Notes under the pieces: generated by a model | Told to the model about the DNA's origin: nothing | What the model saw: only the letters and a program-made list of their open reading frames with translations | Database searches by the model: none | Shown here: piece after piece, positions 1 through 10,034 of the stretch | Layout: every line of letters begins with the position of its first letter | Position numbering within the stretch: position 1 is the first letter of the stretch | From: Gnetum montanum | Taxonomy: Eukaryota > Streptophyta > Gnetopsida > Gnetales > Gnetaceae | DNA length: 40,703 nucleotides | Direction: 5' to 3' | Assembly: GCA_015680685.1 (NCBI GenBank) | Contig: MNCI01009521.1 | Coordinates: 1,459-42,161 of the forward strand | Translations under genes and position numbers: made by a program

Positions 1-77
1 GCGGACCGCGATATCGCGTATGCGATATCTCAGGGAAAGACGCGATATTGCGGCACATGCAGGTCGCGTCTCATCAG
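1..77 (-). mobile_element. Edge of an LTR (element E) inserted in element B
   Basis: Read on the minus strand, position 77 begins TGATGAGACG, matching the TGATGA start of every other LTR here. At the same point the homology of element B to A and C, just past the protease, stops. The 77 bases are CpG-rich and contain short palindromes around CGCGATATCGCG, comparable in style to the CG-rich palindromes in the U3 of element C. Bases 78-82 (GTGAT) would be one copy of a target duplication; the other copy is outside the window. The boundary is inferred from the shared start motif and the loss of homology. Confidence 0.6.
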
Positions 78-82
78 TGATG

Positions 83-3055
83 CATGGAACTCTCTTCTTC
101 TCAATATTTCCAAATATATTTTCTTTAGATATCTCCAAGGAAAGATCTTTGATCCCCATTCTTGCATCGATGATGCTTAGCCATGCCCTTCCATAATGAT
201 TGGGAAGTCCCCTTTGCAGTTCTCCACTTTGATTACTAGAAAATTGATAGGATAAGACCACCCATAGACAGTGGTCATAATGTCTTTTACCAGTTCCAAT
301 GGAATAGTGATGGACTGGTCTACTAATTCCAATCTAATGTTGCTCTTCTTGAGAGGAGGTAGGTTCCCGCTAGTGTACATCTCATGAGAAATCAAATTAA
401 CACCAGAACCTCAATAGAGAAGAGCCTTGCATGGTTCATTCCCAACAATCTACAAATAAATTAGAGGACTTTTAGGATCAGCTAATTTCTTGGGAAGGTT
501 TCCTTTACGAATTCAATTAGACATAGTGTGAGTAAGCATTACGGTATGGATCCTTGGCAAAGTTTGGTTTGAAGGAGGCTTAAAGGAATTTGATATGGAT
601 GAAGAGGTAGGAGTAGGGTTGTTAACCGTGGGTGTAGGTGAAGACTTAGGTGGACTATAGGGTCGAAAGAAAGGTATTTTCTTTGATTGGGCATTCAACC
701 CCTTTGATTGATGATTGGGTTGCAAATTAACAACCCTCATAGCATTGCGTTGTTGCGGTTGAGTAGGCAATTCACCTTGCATTGGTGGAGTAGGCAGTAG
801 CTGTGCAACTAGAGGAGGAGTATGTGTAGGGATAGGAGGAGGATAAGGATAAGAGGTTGTATCCCTTATTTCATGTGAAAAATGAGTTGATAAGAATCTA
901 AAGGGTGGTAGTAAGGTTGGAAATTAGAAATGTGACTAGAGGAGTCACAGGGAGACATGGGTTGCTACACGTGCTAACCATATGAATTGGGCTATTGGTA
1001 AGGATATTATTGCCTAGGCAGTGCTAGCGCCCATGATTGTGGATGTTGCCATTATTGATACTATTCATACAGTTATGGTGGTTGATGGAACTACATGAGA
1101 TTACTTTGAGGATAAGGTAACCTTCTAGATGTTTACCTTTGTGTAAGTCGTGGATGTAAGGCATACATCCCAAACTCATGTAGATGTCACACAACGAGGC
1201 AACATCCCTTAGGATGTTCATACTGACAAATGTCACATCCATGATCATCTGATTCACTATTTGCAACCTCTTCTACTATAACAATCTTGTCCTTACATTT
1301 GTAATATGCACATTCAGCTTCCTTGTGCTTCTTGTGCTTATGCTTACTAATTTGTTCTCTGGACTCCTCAGCAATTTTGAGAATAGCTTGAAATCTATTA
1401 TCCATTGAGTTCCTTAATTAATTAACCTTGGCTATAAGTTTAGATTGAAATTGTTGGAGTGGCAAGGCTTTCTTATTCAGCCCTTCATCAAATATGGACT
1501 TATCCTCACTATCACAAAATCGAACCTCCCTCTTGTAGATGGAAGGATCATGGTTCTACTCCTTGGCACTTTCTCTTTGTCTTAGTTCATCCTCCTCTTT
1601 GGTGACCTACTCTATTAACCTTTATACCTAATAGGAAATTAGTTCTAACAATCACCCTTAGGCATAGACACCAAGGGTTTTCCTCATTTCATTACAGATT
1701 CCATCTACAATGTGGCAAAGTTGAGCCAATTGAGAATAACCATGGCTAGGGCATTTGTGCATCGAGGCATAGTATCGGCCAATGGCAGCATTCAAGGGTT
1801 CGTGTGTTCCTTGTTTCCACCCTTGAATTTTCTTCTTTAAGTTGGACACTCTAGAGTACGTTTGATACTTATCATTGAACAACTCAAGTATGGTACTCCA
1901 TTGTCTAATAGATTCCAGCTCTAAGAACCAATACTAGTTTTCTACTTCTTTGATAAGTGTTCTTGGGAATAACTTTAGTTTCTGTCATTCGTTCTCTATG
2001 TTGTGCAAGGCACCTACATCTTGGAAAGATTGAAGATGATTCTATGGATCAAAGTTATATCCTCCTTCAAATCAAGGAATATTGTTTATGTTTAATTGTT
2101 TAATCTAACTATCTTTTACATGCCTTGTTGGAATTTTGACTACCTCTGCAATGTTAAGCATACTTTGGGTAGCAAATAGAGATTCATCAAGGCCTTGATC
2201 ATGGTGCCTATGATGCCCTCTACTACCATTACATTCATGGTGATGTGACTCTCTTGAACATCTTCACCCTTGATCTTGTTTGTCTTGACGATCCCTTTGG
2301 TTATTTTGGTCTCGTCGGTCATTTCGTTCATTTCGATCACCTCCATCACAATCTCACCTTCTATGGTCACAATTAGAGCTAGAAGAAGATGATGATGACA
2401 AAGGGGAAGAGGAAGGAGAATCAACACCATCACTGTGCCTACTATTGCCTCTTCGGTGATCAAGAACATGATCATGATCGTGCTTCTTGTCTACATCCTT
2501 ATCTTGACTTGCCCCTATGGATCCTTCGTTGTCATTGGATTCCTTGTTACTAGAATCAAGATTGTGAACTGTGGAGTGCAGATTTTGATTTTGACCTCCA
2601 TCATTGAAGTCAAAGAGAGGAGTTTTATTGAATGGAAAATCCCCAGAGAAGGGTTCCCCACTAGCTTGTTGGTACAATAGGAATGGAGAATCATTAAGTG
2701 CTTTCACCTTCAAAACTTCATAGCGTTGCTCTAGCTGCTGATCCTGTAGATGTTGTGCTTCGGTGGGATGATAATCCCTAGAATCAGCATCTTTCAAAAT
2801 ACATTTCCCATGGTAGTCTTGAAGACCACATTGTGCAATCATTTGATAGAGCATTGTAGGAGCAGCACAATCAGGTGACAACACAATGTTGCCCTCCATG
2901 TCACACCACCATAGCTGTTCATCCTAGTGTAGGATGAAGGTGAAGTTTGGCACATACTCATCAGGATGAGTATATATAATTTAATTTTGTTAAGGCTTTG
3001 GTAGATTAACTCTATTAGCCTTGGGCAAAGAAGCACTCTTGTGAGAAGAAGACAT
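83..3055 (-). pseudogene. Degenerate gag-protease of element B
   Basis: The reading starts at an ATG at 3,055 followed by several Ser codons, as in elements A and C. Visible in order on the minus strand are: the gag N-terminal region; a Ser/Asp-rich stretch (about 2,400-2,500); the conserved gag core around 1,660-1,880 (YQTYSRV, then a Trp-Lys-Gln-Gly and a Tyr-rich helix); a compact zinc knuckle at 1,199-1,237; a Pro-rich region; and the retropepsin region (about 180-400, NLISHEMYTSG onward). A one-base deletion near 190-200 breaks the protease frame relative to A. Many in-frame stops are present, one at a column where A has CAG. It is non-functional. Confidence 0.75.
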
Positions 3056-3194
3056 TTTCAGTTAGCGAATAGAAATTACAATGTGCTCTGAGAATGTTTT
3101 GTAGTAATTGTGAAATAAGATATGACTCAAAAGTTCATTCCAATGATTTAAATACTATTCACTAAATCCTATATAGTGCAAAAAACAACAAAAA

Positions 3195-3214
3195 GGTCCC
3201 CAAAAATGGTGCTA
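3195..3214 (-). other. Primer-binding site of element B (tRNA-Asp-like, decayed)
   Basis: One base after the LTR end, the minus strand reads TAGCACCATTTTTGGGGACC. It matches the complement of a plant tRNA-Asp 3' end (TGGCGCCGTTGCCGGGGA) apart from G-to-A and C-to-T changes. The position directly after the LTR supports the call. Confidence 0.65.
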
Positions 3215-3215
3215 A

Positions 3216-4038
3216 TGATGAGTGGCAAGGTACCCCTACGCCCAACGATATGAATCACTAAGGTGTTACATGCGATCTCATCAAATTCTTTGGACCTAGT
3301 TTCTCTAGGAAGTGAAATAACATTGAGAATGTTTATTGTCTTTCTAACTACACTTGTGAGGCTCAAGGATATGTTTTAAGTATAATTGAGTCATATGAAT
3401 TTTTGTCATTTTATATTTTATGGATGTAATCACCTACAACAAAAATAAAGAGTTGAGTAGATTAAAAGCTAGATTGTCTATTGCCTAGCTAGCCTAACAC
3501 AAGTAACTACCCCACTTTCCTGAACACATATGGCACTTTTGGGCTACCCAATGTTAAACGTTAATGGGTTACCAAGTACTATATGAATGCTTGAAGTGGT
3601 CATGCTCGTGTTCATTAACAACTAGAAATAAATCACTTAATTCAAATGCATTAAAGTAACAAGCAAGAAAGTAAAATGCACTAAAGAAAATATTAATCTA
3701 TCCTCAGTGCTGCAAGGATTGTCAAAAGAGTTCATTTTATTCCCATCACACTATTGTGCTCAGGTACATCAATGCTCGAACAAAGAACCGTACATACTTT
3801 AGACTTCTTATGCAGGCACTCAAAAAGTATTTCAAGGAAAAGAAACAGTAAGAGCTTTGCTACCTTGCTTGAAAATTAAAAACTAAACTATGCAAAAACT
3901 AGAACTATGGTGTGGTATTTATAGACTTTGGGTATATGTCTCGATGTTATACATCCAACGTTAGATCCAAGCCACAACGTCATGCACCTTGATGTCATGT
4001 ACATGATGTCATGGTAGATAATAAACAGTGATTCATCA
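3216..4038 (-). repeat. 5' LTR of element B
   Basis: This LTR runs on the minus strand from TGATGAATC (4,038) to ...CTCATCA (3,216), about 823 bp. It shares with the other LTRs a TATAAATA box (3,916-3,923), a block resembling 'CGAGCATTGATGTACCTGAGCAC', an AATAAA about 30 bases later, and the terminal 'GTAGGGGTACCT...CTCATCA'. Its U3 has three spaced TGAC-containing motifs (two TGACATCA, one TGACGTTG) near 3,975-4,015, resembling bZIP sites. Overall identity to the other LTRs is moderate, so it is a different subfamily. Confidence 0.75.
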
Positions 4039-5372
4039 TACATCACCAAGATAGTTGCCTCTTTGCCTTCCTCCAACTACACTAAGAAAGTGATGACATT
4101 CCTAGATATTTTAGGGAATAAATGGTGTTGCGATAATGACATTGGCACCTCCCGATCATTGGGATCTAACCTTGCAAGTAGCTACGTTCATTGGGTAAAG
4201 AAGATTGGGCCATCCCTCTCCATCTGGCTAACTGTTCAAGCCACCACATTAAGGTGACTCATTGTAGATCGGTATACAAATGGATTTATCCCACTCATTC
4301 CTACTCATTGCTCTTTTTCACTCAAGAGTTGTTCTCAAATTTTGCGCAGATGCTCAATGGCTACGTGAACCTTCGGTGTTGTTTCCTAAGTGGGTGGTGG
4401 CAGCGATTGCTTCTCTTCTGTTATTGTTGGCATTTTATCTTTCATGATCTTTGATCATGAGGCCAAAGGAGCATGCCTGAGGGTATCATTGGAATAGCAA
4501 AAAATGCCTACCCTTTTGCAAAGTTTCTGGATGAGGCATGGAAAGGGTAGGGTCTTCCTTCCACATTCATTCTCCTTGAAGCGCTTCTCGATCTCTAAGT
4601 AGATTAGTTGTGGAAGGTTAATGGGAAATTTCTTGCTTAAAGTGGTACATGCTTGGGTAGAGAAGGTGGTTACCTTGCTTGGCCTCACCATTGGATTAAG
4701 GTGATAGGCTACAATCTTGAAGTAAATTCACTTTGCCAGTGTGAGCACACCATACTCCTTATGGTCAACTTCGTAGCATTGCTGGCTCCACTCCCTCTTG
4801 GCCTTAGGATTGCCATTTGTGAATAATTTAGCCAACTATGTTCTAGTATCAGGAAATCCAAGTGCCTATGCAATTGCTTCTGCCAAGTAGGGCACTTGAA
4901 TGTCCTTGATTTTGACAATGGACCCTGGCCTTCAGCTACTCTAGAAGAGATATGTTTCTCCCATGTACCATTTTCCACTGGACGTAATTACTAGCCACAT
5001 GGGAGAGGTTTGCAATTGTGTCTTAACATCCTTTGGAGCTTTCTCCAAAAATGGCCCAAAGTTGATCTCTTGAAGAATTGATCTTTGGGTTTCTTAGGAC
5101 TTGATAATGTCTAGGCAAGCTTGAGTCAAAGTGACCTCAAGTTTGGGAGCAAGTCCAAGCACTTCTCCTCTTTAGGATTGTTTTGTTGGCACTTCTTCTT
5201 CTAGAATCTATTGGACGTATTCCACTTTGGGCTCCTCATGAAGAGGTCCCATTACATGGGTTGCCTTAGGTAGTTCTTGGCCTTGTTCTTGCTAGTCCCT
5301 TCCATATCTAGGCCAATTCTCCCATGGTTGCAAGGTTTCTCCTTCTTGCGGGCATTTCGATTTTGGTATCAT
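4039..5372 (-). pseudogene. Extra 3' ORF of element A (plant-transposon-protein-like), truncated
   Basis: On the minus strand an ATG at 5,372 opens a frame similar to the extra ORF of element C. The best part is 4,455-4,691 (RPSKVTTFSTQACTT, LPQLIYLEIEKRF, LPFPCLIQKLCKRVGI). I recognise the general pattern of the plant 'putative plant transposon protein' domain: a helix with R....A.L, then PxLIxxLCxxxGV. This was recalled, not searched. The frame contains several stops and is cut by the LTR of element B. The last recognisable stretch, matching C at about 16,880-16,940, ends at 4,039. At the base pair before the ATG, A has AA where C has the AG of a candidate splice acceptor. Confidence 0.65.
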
Positions 5373-6686
5373 TTGTAATCATAATGAGACCATGGATTAG
5401 CAATCATTGTGTAACCTTAAAGCAATTCAGAATACCTTATCTCTTAAGGATACTTACATTTGGCTAAGTTGTGATTATGGCTGATTTAATTAATCCAATT
5501 ATCATTTATTTATGTGTTATCATTAATAAATCATCCCAAAGGTTGTTGGAAGGATTAATTGTTGAAAAAGTTGATGTCTATATGCTGTTATGATTATCAA
5601 TCCTTTGGGGAAGTTAGAAAAATTTTCATTGATTTTTCATTGGAAACCTTAAGGTTTGTGGCCCCCATGATAAAGATCTTACCTCTGGTAAGTGCAAGAT
5701 CAAAAAATAGAGTGATTTGGACAAACAGTTGGGAAGTTATGAGCTTTGGAAGGTTTTGGGCTCTGAAAAATTGCAAAAACTACCCATGTGTTATGAGTAA
5801 TTTGCAAAAAATTCCTAAGTGCTAGGAGGTATATGTAGGCCATACACATTGTGTTGATGAGGCTTGGTCGATGTAGCTATTGACCACCATTGACTTTAGT
5901 TAAACTTTCAATATAGAAGGAATTTTTGGATGAAATTGGGATCAAATGAAAGCTTATAGGACCAAGAATAATATGAAAACATGAGAAGAGGATGTTGAAG
6001 TTCATAAATTTGGAAAAATGGAGAAAAATTTATTTAATGGATGAATGAAATGAAAGATTAAGGAGCATTAAGTGATATACTCAATGGAATGTGCAAAAGA
6101 TAGGATTGTAGCAATGTCAAAGGTAAGGAACCTTAACGAACCAAGCCAAAAGCTATGCAAGTGGATCCTCCCCATAGTAGGGTCATGTCCTTTTTGCCCT
6201 TACATAACCTCAACTAAAGAGTTCATGGGCCCCACAATCAATTAATGGTCATGAAAAGTTAAGGACCAATCTAAAAGAATCTACTTAAGAATCCCAACAC
6301 ATCAAACCAAGACATAGAGCATAACATAGAACTTGATAGTGAGGTGAGTTATGGTAGCATGGATGAATGATAGAGAAGGTGAAATGGAGTTCCAAATTGA
6401 GGTCATAAGAAGTCCCTTATGAACTTTGTGTTTAAAATGACTTGAGAAGTTCCATCCTCAGCCCATACCAAAACCATCTACTTTTAATGACTTCGCATCA
6501 CCACTCCAAGACCAATCCACCCACTCAAGATACAAGAATGCTTCCACAAACCAACCACCATTCTACAAAGAGAAGAAAAGATAAGTAGGAAGTGAGAGAG
6601 AGGGCCTTAGTTAGAGGGAACCTTCAGGCATAGGTGCATGTTGTTCGAGGCCCATAATCAGTGCTTGTAGCCCATTTTATTTGTCT

Positions 6687-6740
6687 AAGGGGTATGCTTT
6701 AAATTTCCATCATTTTTTTTGAAATGGGAACCGCACCATG
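6687..6740 (-). repeat. Hairpin module 2 of element A
   Basis: This is the second tandem copy on the minus strand: CATGGTGCGGTTCCCATTT, an A8 run, then ATGGAAATTTAAAGCATACCCC. The inner stem (TTCC/GGAA plus CAT/ATG) survives. The outer GGTGTG/CACACC stem is weakened to GGTGCG/CATACC by transitions. Confidence 0.6.
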
Positions 6741-6759
6741 TGAGGACTTATTCATCTCA

Positions 6760-6815
6760 AAGGGGTGTGCTTTGAATTCCCAACAATTTTTTTTGAATGG
6801 GAACCACACCATGCA
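6760..6815 (-). repeat. Hairpin module 1 of element A
   Basis: On the minus strand this reads TGCATGGTGTGGTTCCCATT, an A8 run, then TTGGGAATTCAAAGCACACCCC. GGTGTG can pair with CACACC and TTCCCA with TGGGAA, leaving an A-rich apical loop. The same module occurs twice in tandem at the equivalent place in elements C and D. Confidence 0.65.
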
Positions 6816-7499
6816 ATGATGTTATTTGACTTCCTATTAGTGGTTGGTGTGAAACAATAAGAATTCTGTGAAAAACACTCAAGCACTCAAGCAAGTAGAA
6901 GGGTACAAAGAGCAACGAGTCCCCTTGAAGTCACACCCTTTACAAACCTTTGAATCCTTCCTAATTCTGGAACTACCAAGGTCACTAATTGATTAAAAGT
7001 TTCTTTAATGGAGGAACCTCAAATTCCCAGAACAAGGAAACCCATAGAGTTCATTGGATGGGTGGTTGACATGGACTCATTGCCTATTCCATGAAAAATG
7101 AACCATGTCAAAGTCATCAAACATTAGAATTTAAAAATGGAAATCAAACATCGACAATCACAACGTTAAGCACAAACCATCATTATTAAACAACAATAGT
7201 GGCACTGTGTCCTATGGAAATAAAGCAAATTTATTAGCAAAAATGAGGAAATACCATACTTAATTCAAACCAAACAAAGCAAAATATATAAGAAAATGTG
7301 AAATAGTCAAGAAAGTTCAAATGTACTAAAGATGGTGTAAAATTAGAAAAAATCAAGAATTTGTAAAATAAATAATTTGGAAAAATAAAAAAACGTGAAA
7401 AATAAAAAGTAGAAAAATTGAGAAGCCAATTTGATGGTTAGCATGGATGGCCATTTCCCCCACAACTAAGTTGGAAGAAGGAGATCCGAAAAATAGAAC

Positions 7500-8996
7500 G
7501 TGGTTGTCCATTCGTTGAGGCGATAGTTACACTGGCCTATCTCGGTTCTAGGAAAGGCTTTACTTGTTGAATGTTGACCAACTGCTTTTTATTTGGGTTG
7601 TTAGGTTTGTAAATTATCATGGCCCTAGAGGGAAAGGTTTGATCAATTATATAAGGTCCCTTCCACAATGTTTGGAATTTTGTCTTTTTGGTACATGTGT
7701 GGGGTTCCAATAGAAAACCTTATCTCCTGGATGAAGTTTTACTTTCCTGATTCTAAGATCATGATGTTGCTTGCTAAATGCCTTATTCACCTCATTCAAA
7801 GATAAGGCCACCAATCGATTTTTTTCCAACACATTTAGATTGATCAATATTTCCTTCTATGCTAGACTTAGATTAAGGTTTAGATCACAGGCTGTTGAGA
7901 GTGTACGGAGCTCAGATTGGATTGGAAGCATTGAAAGCTTTCTGTACACTAACTCATAGGGAGAATAGCCAATAAGAAGTTTCCAAGTTGAACGATAAGC
8001 CTAGAGAGCATCATTAATTTTTGTACTCCACTCCTTCCGATATTTGCTAATGGTATGCATTAGTATTTTTGTAATCTCCTGATTAGTTACCTCTTCTTGA
8101 CCATTAGCTTGGAGGTGGTAAGGTGTTGTTAATTTATGTTCTACCCCCAAGAGTTGCATTAATTTTCTAAATGTGGCACATGTGAAATGAGTTTTATTAT
8201 TAGAAATTAGTGAGCGTGGCACCCCAAACCTATGCACGATTCTTTGTTGTATAAATTTGGAAACAGTGGATGATGTACAATTAGTAAGGATTGCCACTTC
8301 TGCCCATTTTATGTAGTAGTCAACTACTACTATAATATACATCTTTTCATTGGACATGGATGTGATGGGACCCATGAAGTCAATGCCCCATATGTCGAAA
8401 GGTTCCAATGGTTGAATCCATTGTTGAGGACCTTCCATGCGAGTGGTCATCCCCCCGTCACATTGACAACATTCACAAGACTTGACAAACTGGTGGACAT
8501 CCCTAAAGATTGTAGGCCAATAGTATCCTACCATCAGGATTTTTATGGTCATGCATCTCCTTACATAGTGGCCTTCACAAGGTCCTTCGTGAGCATCTTG
8601 GAGAATGCATAGTTGATCTTTATTAGGGACACACCAACAAATTAGGCCAGTAGCACACACCTTGTAAAGGTATCCATTGATTTCCATGAAGTATTTGGCC
8701 CAATGAAGAAATTGTTGCTTCTTCCTAAAATCCAAGTCTTGTGGCATCTCTTGAGTGAGAAGATATGTGAGGATGCCATTATATCATATTTCTTTTTTAG
8801 GTGTTTGTTCATTTATTGCTCCTATAAAGAGAAGTTCATCTAAAAACTAGTCAAAAAGTGAGCTCTCTTCCTCTTTATTATCCCATCTTAAACAAGAAAG
8901 GTGGTCAGTGACCACATTCTTAGTCCCTTTTTGATCTACCATAGCAAGATTGAATTCCTACAAGATCACCAATCACCATATAACACGGGGGCTCAC
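7500..8996 (-). pseudogene. RNase H C-terminus and integrase of element A
   Basis: This is the downstream part of pol, reading from the CTCAC target copy at 8,992-8,996. It opens with the RNase H end (KNVVTDHLSCL), followed by a linker. Integrase comes next (8,747-7,560): a zinc-binding HHCC region (DAHEG...GHY...CECC), then the core with IWGIDFMGP carrying the first Asp. The second acidic site reads SNNKTHF where SDN is expected (codon at about 8,199-8,201, a G-to-A change on the coding strand). The glutamate region (QANGQEEVTNQEI) follows, then a C-terminal KLHPGDKVF segment. Stops occur after 8,001 and 7,647, so no active enzyme is expected. Confidence 0.85.
8992..8996. repeat. Target-site duplication CTCAC (left copy) of element C
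   Basis: CTCAC directly precedes the 5' LTR and is repeated exactly at 19,640-19,644 after the 3' LTR. On the minus strand, removing the insertion plus one copy restores a continuous RNase H frame in element A. Confidence 0.93.
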
Positions 8997-9869
8997 TGAT
9001 GAAGTGTCATTAGTCGATGCATCGACTAGGCCGCGTACACGTGGCCCTGTCAACGTGGCCTTCCATGCGTTGACGTGGCCTCGTTTACGCAGAGCCTATT
9101 TCGGCCTATAAATAAGAGGGCCTCCTGCCTCATTTAGGTACCTTTCAATTAGTTGTAGCGAAGCTCTTGCAGTTTGTTCCTGCAGGAGATAGAATATTTT
9201 CCAAGTGCCCATAGCAGGTGTAAGAAAAGTGATCAGCTCTTTATTCGAGCGTTGATGTATCTGAGCCCATTCGCTTGAACGGCAATAAAGATGAACTCTT
9301 CAAGCATTCCTTGCAGCATTTGGACTTAGTCATTTATTGAATTCATTAGTTTAATATGTTTATGCTTTAATAGTTACTCAAGTTCCTGTTATTGTTATTT
9401 TAATCACTTTTTCTCTCTTACAAGTTTGTAAAGAGCATAAGTACGACCATCTCGAATGTAAACCCCACACTTGGTAACCCAGTGATGCTTAACGTCTGGT
9501 AACCAAGCAGTGGTTAGGGGATGCTCAGAACATGTCCGAAAGATGGGATCAAATACTTATGCTAGGAGTAGTTAAGATTTAGATTAAGATAGTCTTAGAT
9601 TACTTAATACTCTAGCCTTACTTTCGAAGATAATTAGATGCCAAAAGATAAGTAAAAAGCTACAAAAATCATTAGCCTTAATCTCACTTAACCATCGTGA
9701 GTAGAACATCACAAGTGAGATTAGGAAGACAACGACTATTCTAACCCAAGGTTTTGCTGGTTAGGGTCTAGTGTATGTTAAGTGCTTACAGTCTACGGAA
9801 TTCGACCGAGTCGCGTGTGAATGCCTATGATTCGTATGGTTGGGTGTAGGGGTACCTAGCCGCTCATCA
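8997..9869 (+). repeat. 5' LTR of element C
   Basis: It runs from TGATGAAGTGTC to ...CCGCTCATCA (TG...CA). TATAAATA lies at 9,107-9,114 and a likely polyadenylation signal AATAAA at 9,284-9,289, followed by GATGAACTCTT. Compared with the 3' LTR it lacks about 50 bp in the CG-rich repeat region of U3. Most of the other differences I compared are transitions. Confidence 0.92.
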
Positions 9870-9870
9870 T

Positions 9871-9888
9871 TGGCCCCTTGCTGGGGAC
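9871..9888 (+). other. Primer-binding site of element C (tRNA-Asp-like)
   Basis: TGGCCCCTTGCTGGGGAC begins two bases after the LTR end. It matches the complement of the plant tRNA-Asp 3' end (TGGCGCCGTTGCCGGGGA) with a few mismatches. Confidence 0.75.
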
Positions 9889-10034
9889 TGTTAGTCTTAC
9901 ATGTGTCATCTAACCTTAGTGAAATTATCATTCAAGTCATTGGAACGGACCCAGGATAGAAACATTTATGCATGCTAGGCAGATTAAAGTAAATAGTAAG
10001 GTACACCGATTACATGGACCATCTAATGTCCAAC

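Larger units (their letters stand above)
78..4038 (-). mobile_element. Element B: 5' part of a Ty3/gypsy retrotransposon
   Basis: This minus-strand element begins with an LTR at 4,038, followed by a primer-binding site, gag and protease. It is then cut at 77/78 by another LTR. It sits inside the extra 3' ORF of element A: A's coding homology to element C runs up to 4,039 and stops exactly where B's LTR start (TGATGAATC) appears. Both lie in the same orientation. B's target duplication cannot be checked because its far end is outside the window. All coding regions carry stops and frameshifts. Confidence 0.75.
5373..7500 (-). other. Non-coding spacer of element A between integrase and extra ORF
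   Basis: No credible ORF is visible here. The block is homologous, in the same order, to 13,350-15,600 in C and 36,850-38,300 in D. Recognisable landmarks on the minus strand are: 'TTAGTTGTGGGGGA' after integrase; a T-rich tract; a 'GGCA(A/G)TGAGTCCA' block; 'GGGTGTGACTTCAAGGGG'; two tandem hairpin modules (6,687-6,815); a 'CCTCTAACTAAGGCCCT' block; and a 'GGGGAGGATCCACTTGCATA' block. Confidence 0.65.

Noticed and set aside
2435-2680. Plus-strand 81-codon frame opposite the gag of element B
   Set aside because: It is a shadow of the minus-strand Ser/Asp-rich gag segment.
3216-4038. This LTR as the 3' LTR of element A
   Set aside because: It is followed by a primer-binding site and gag, differs substantially from A's 5' LTR, and interrupts A's extra ORF mid-domain, so it is better read as the 5' LTR of a separate insertion.
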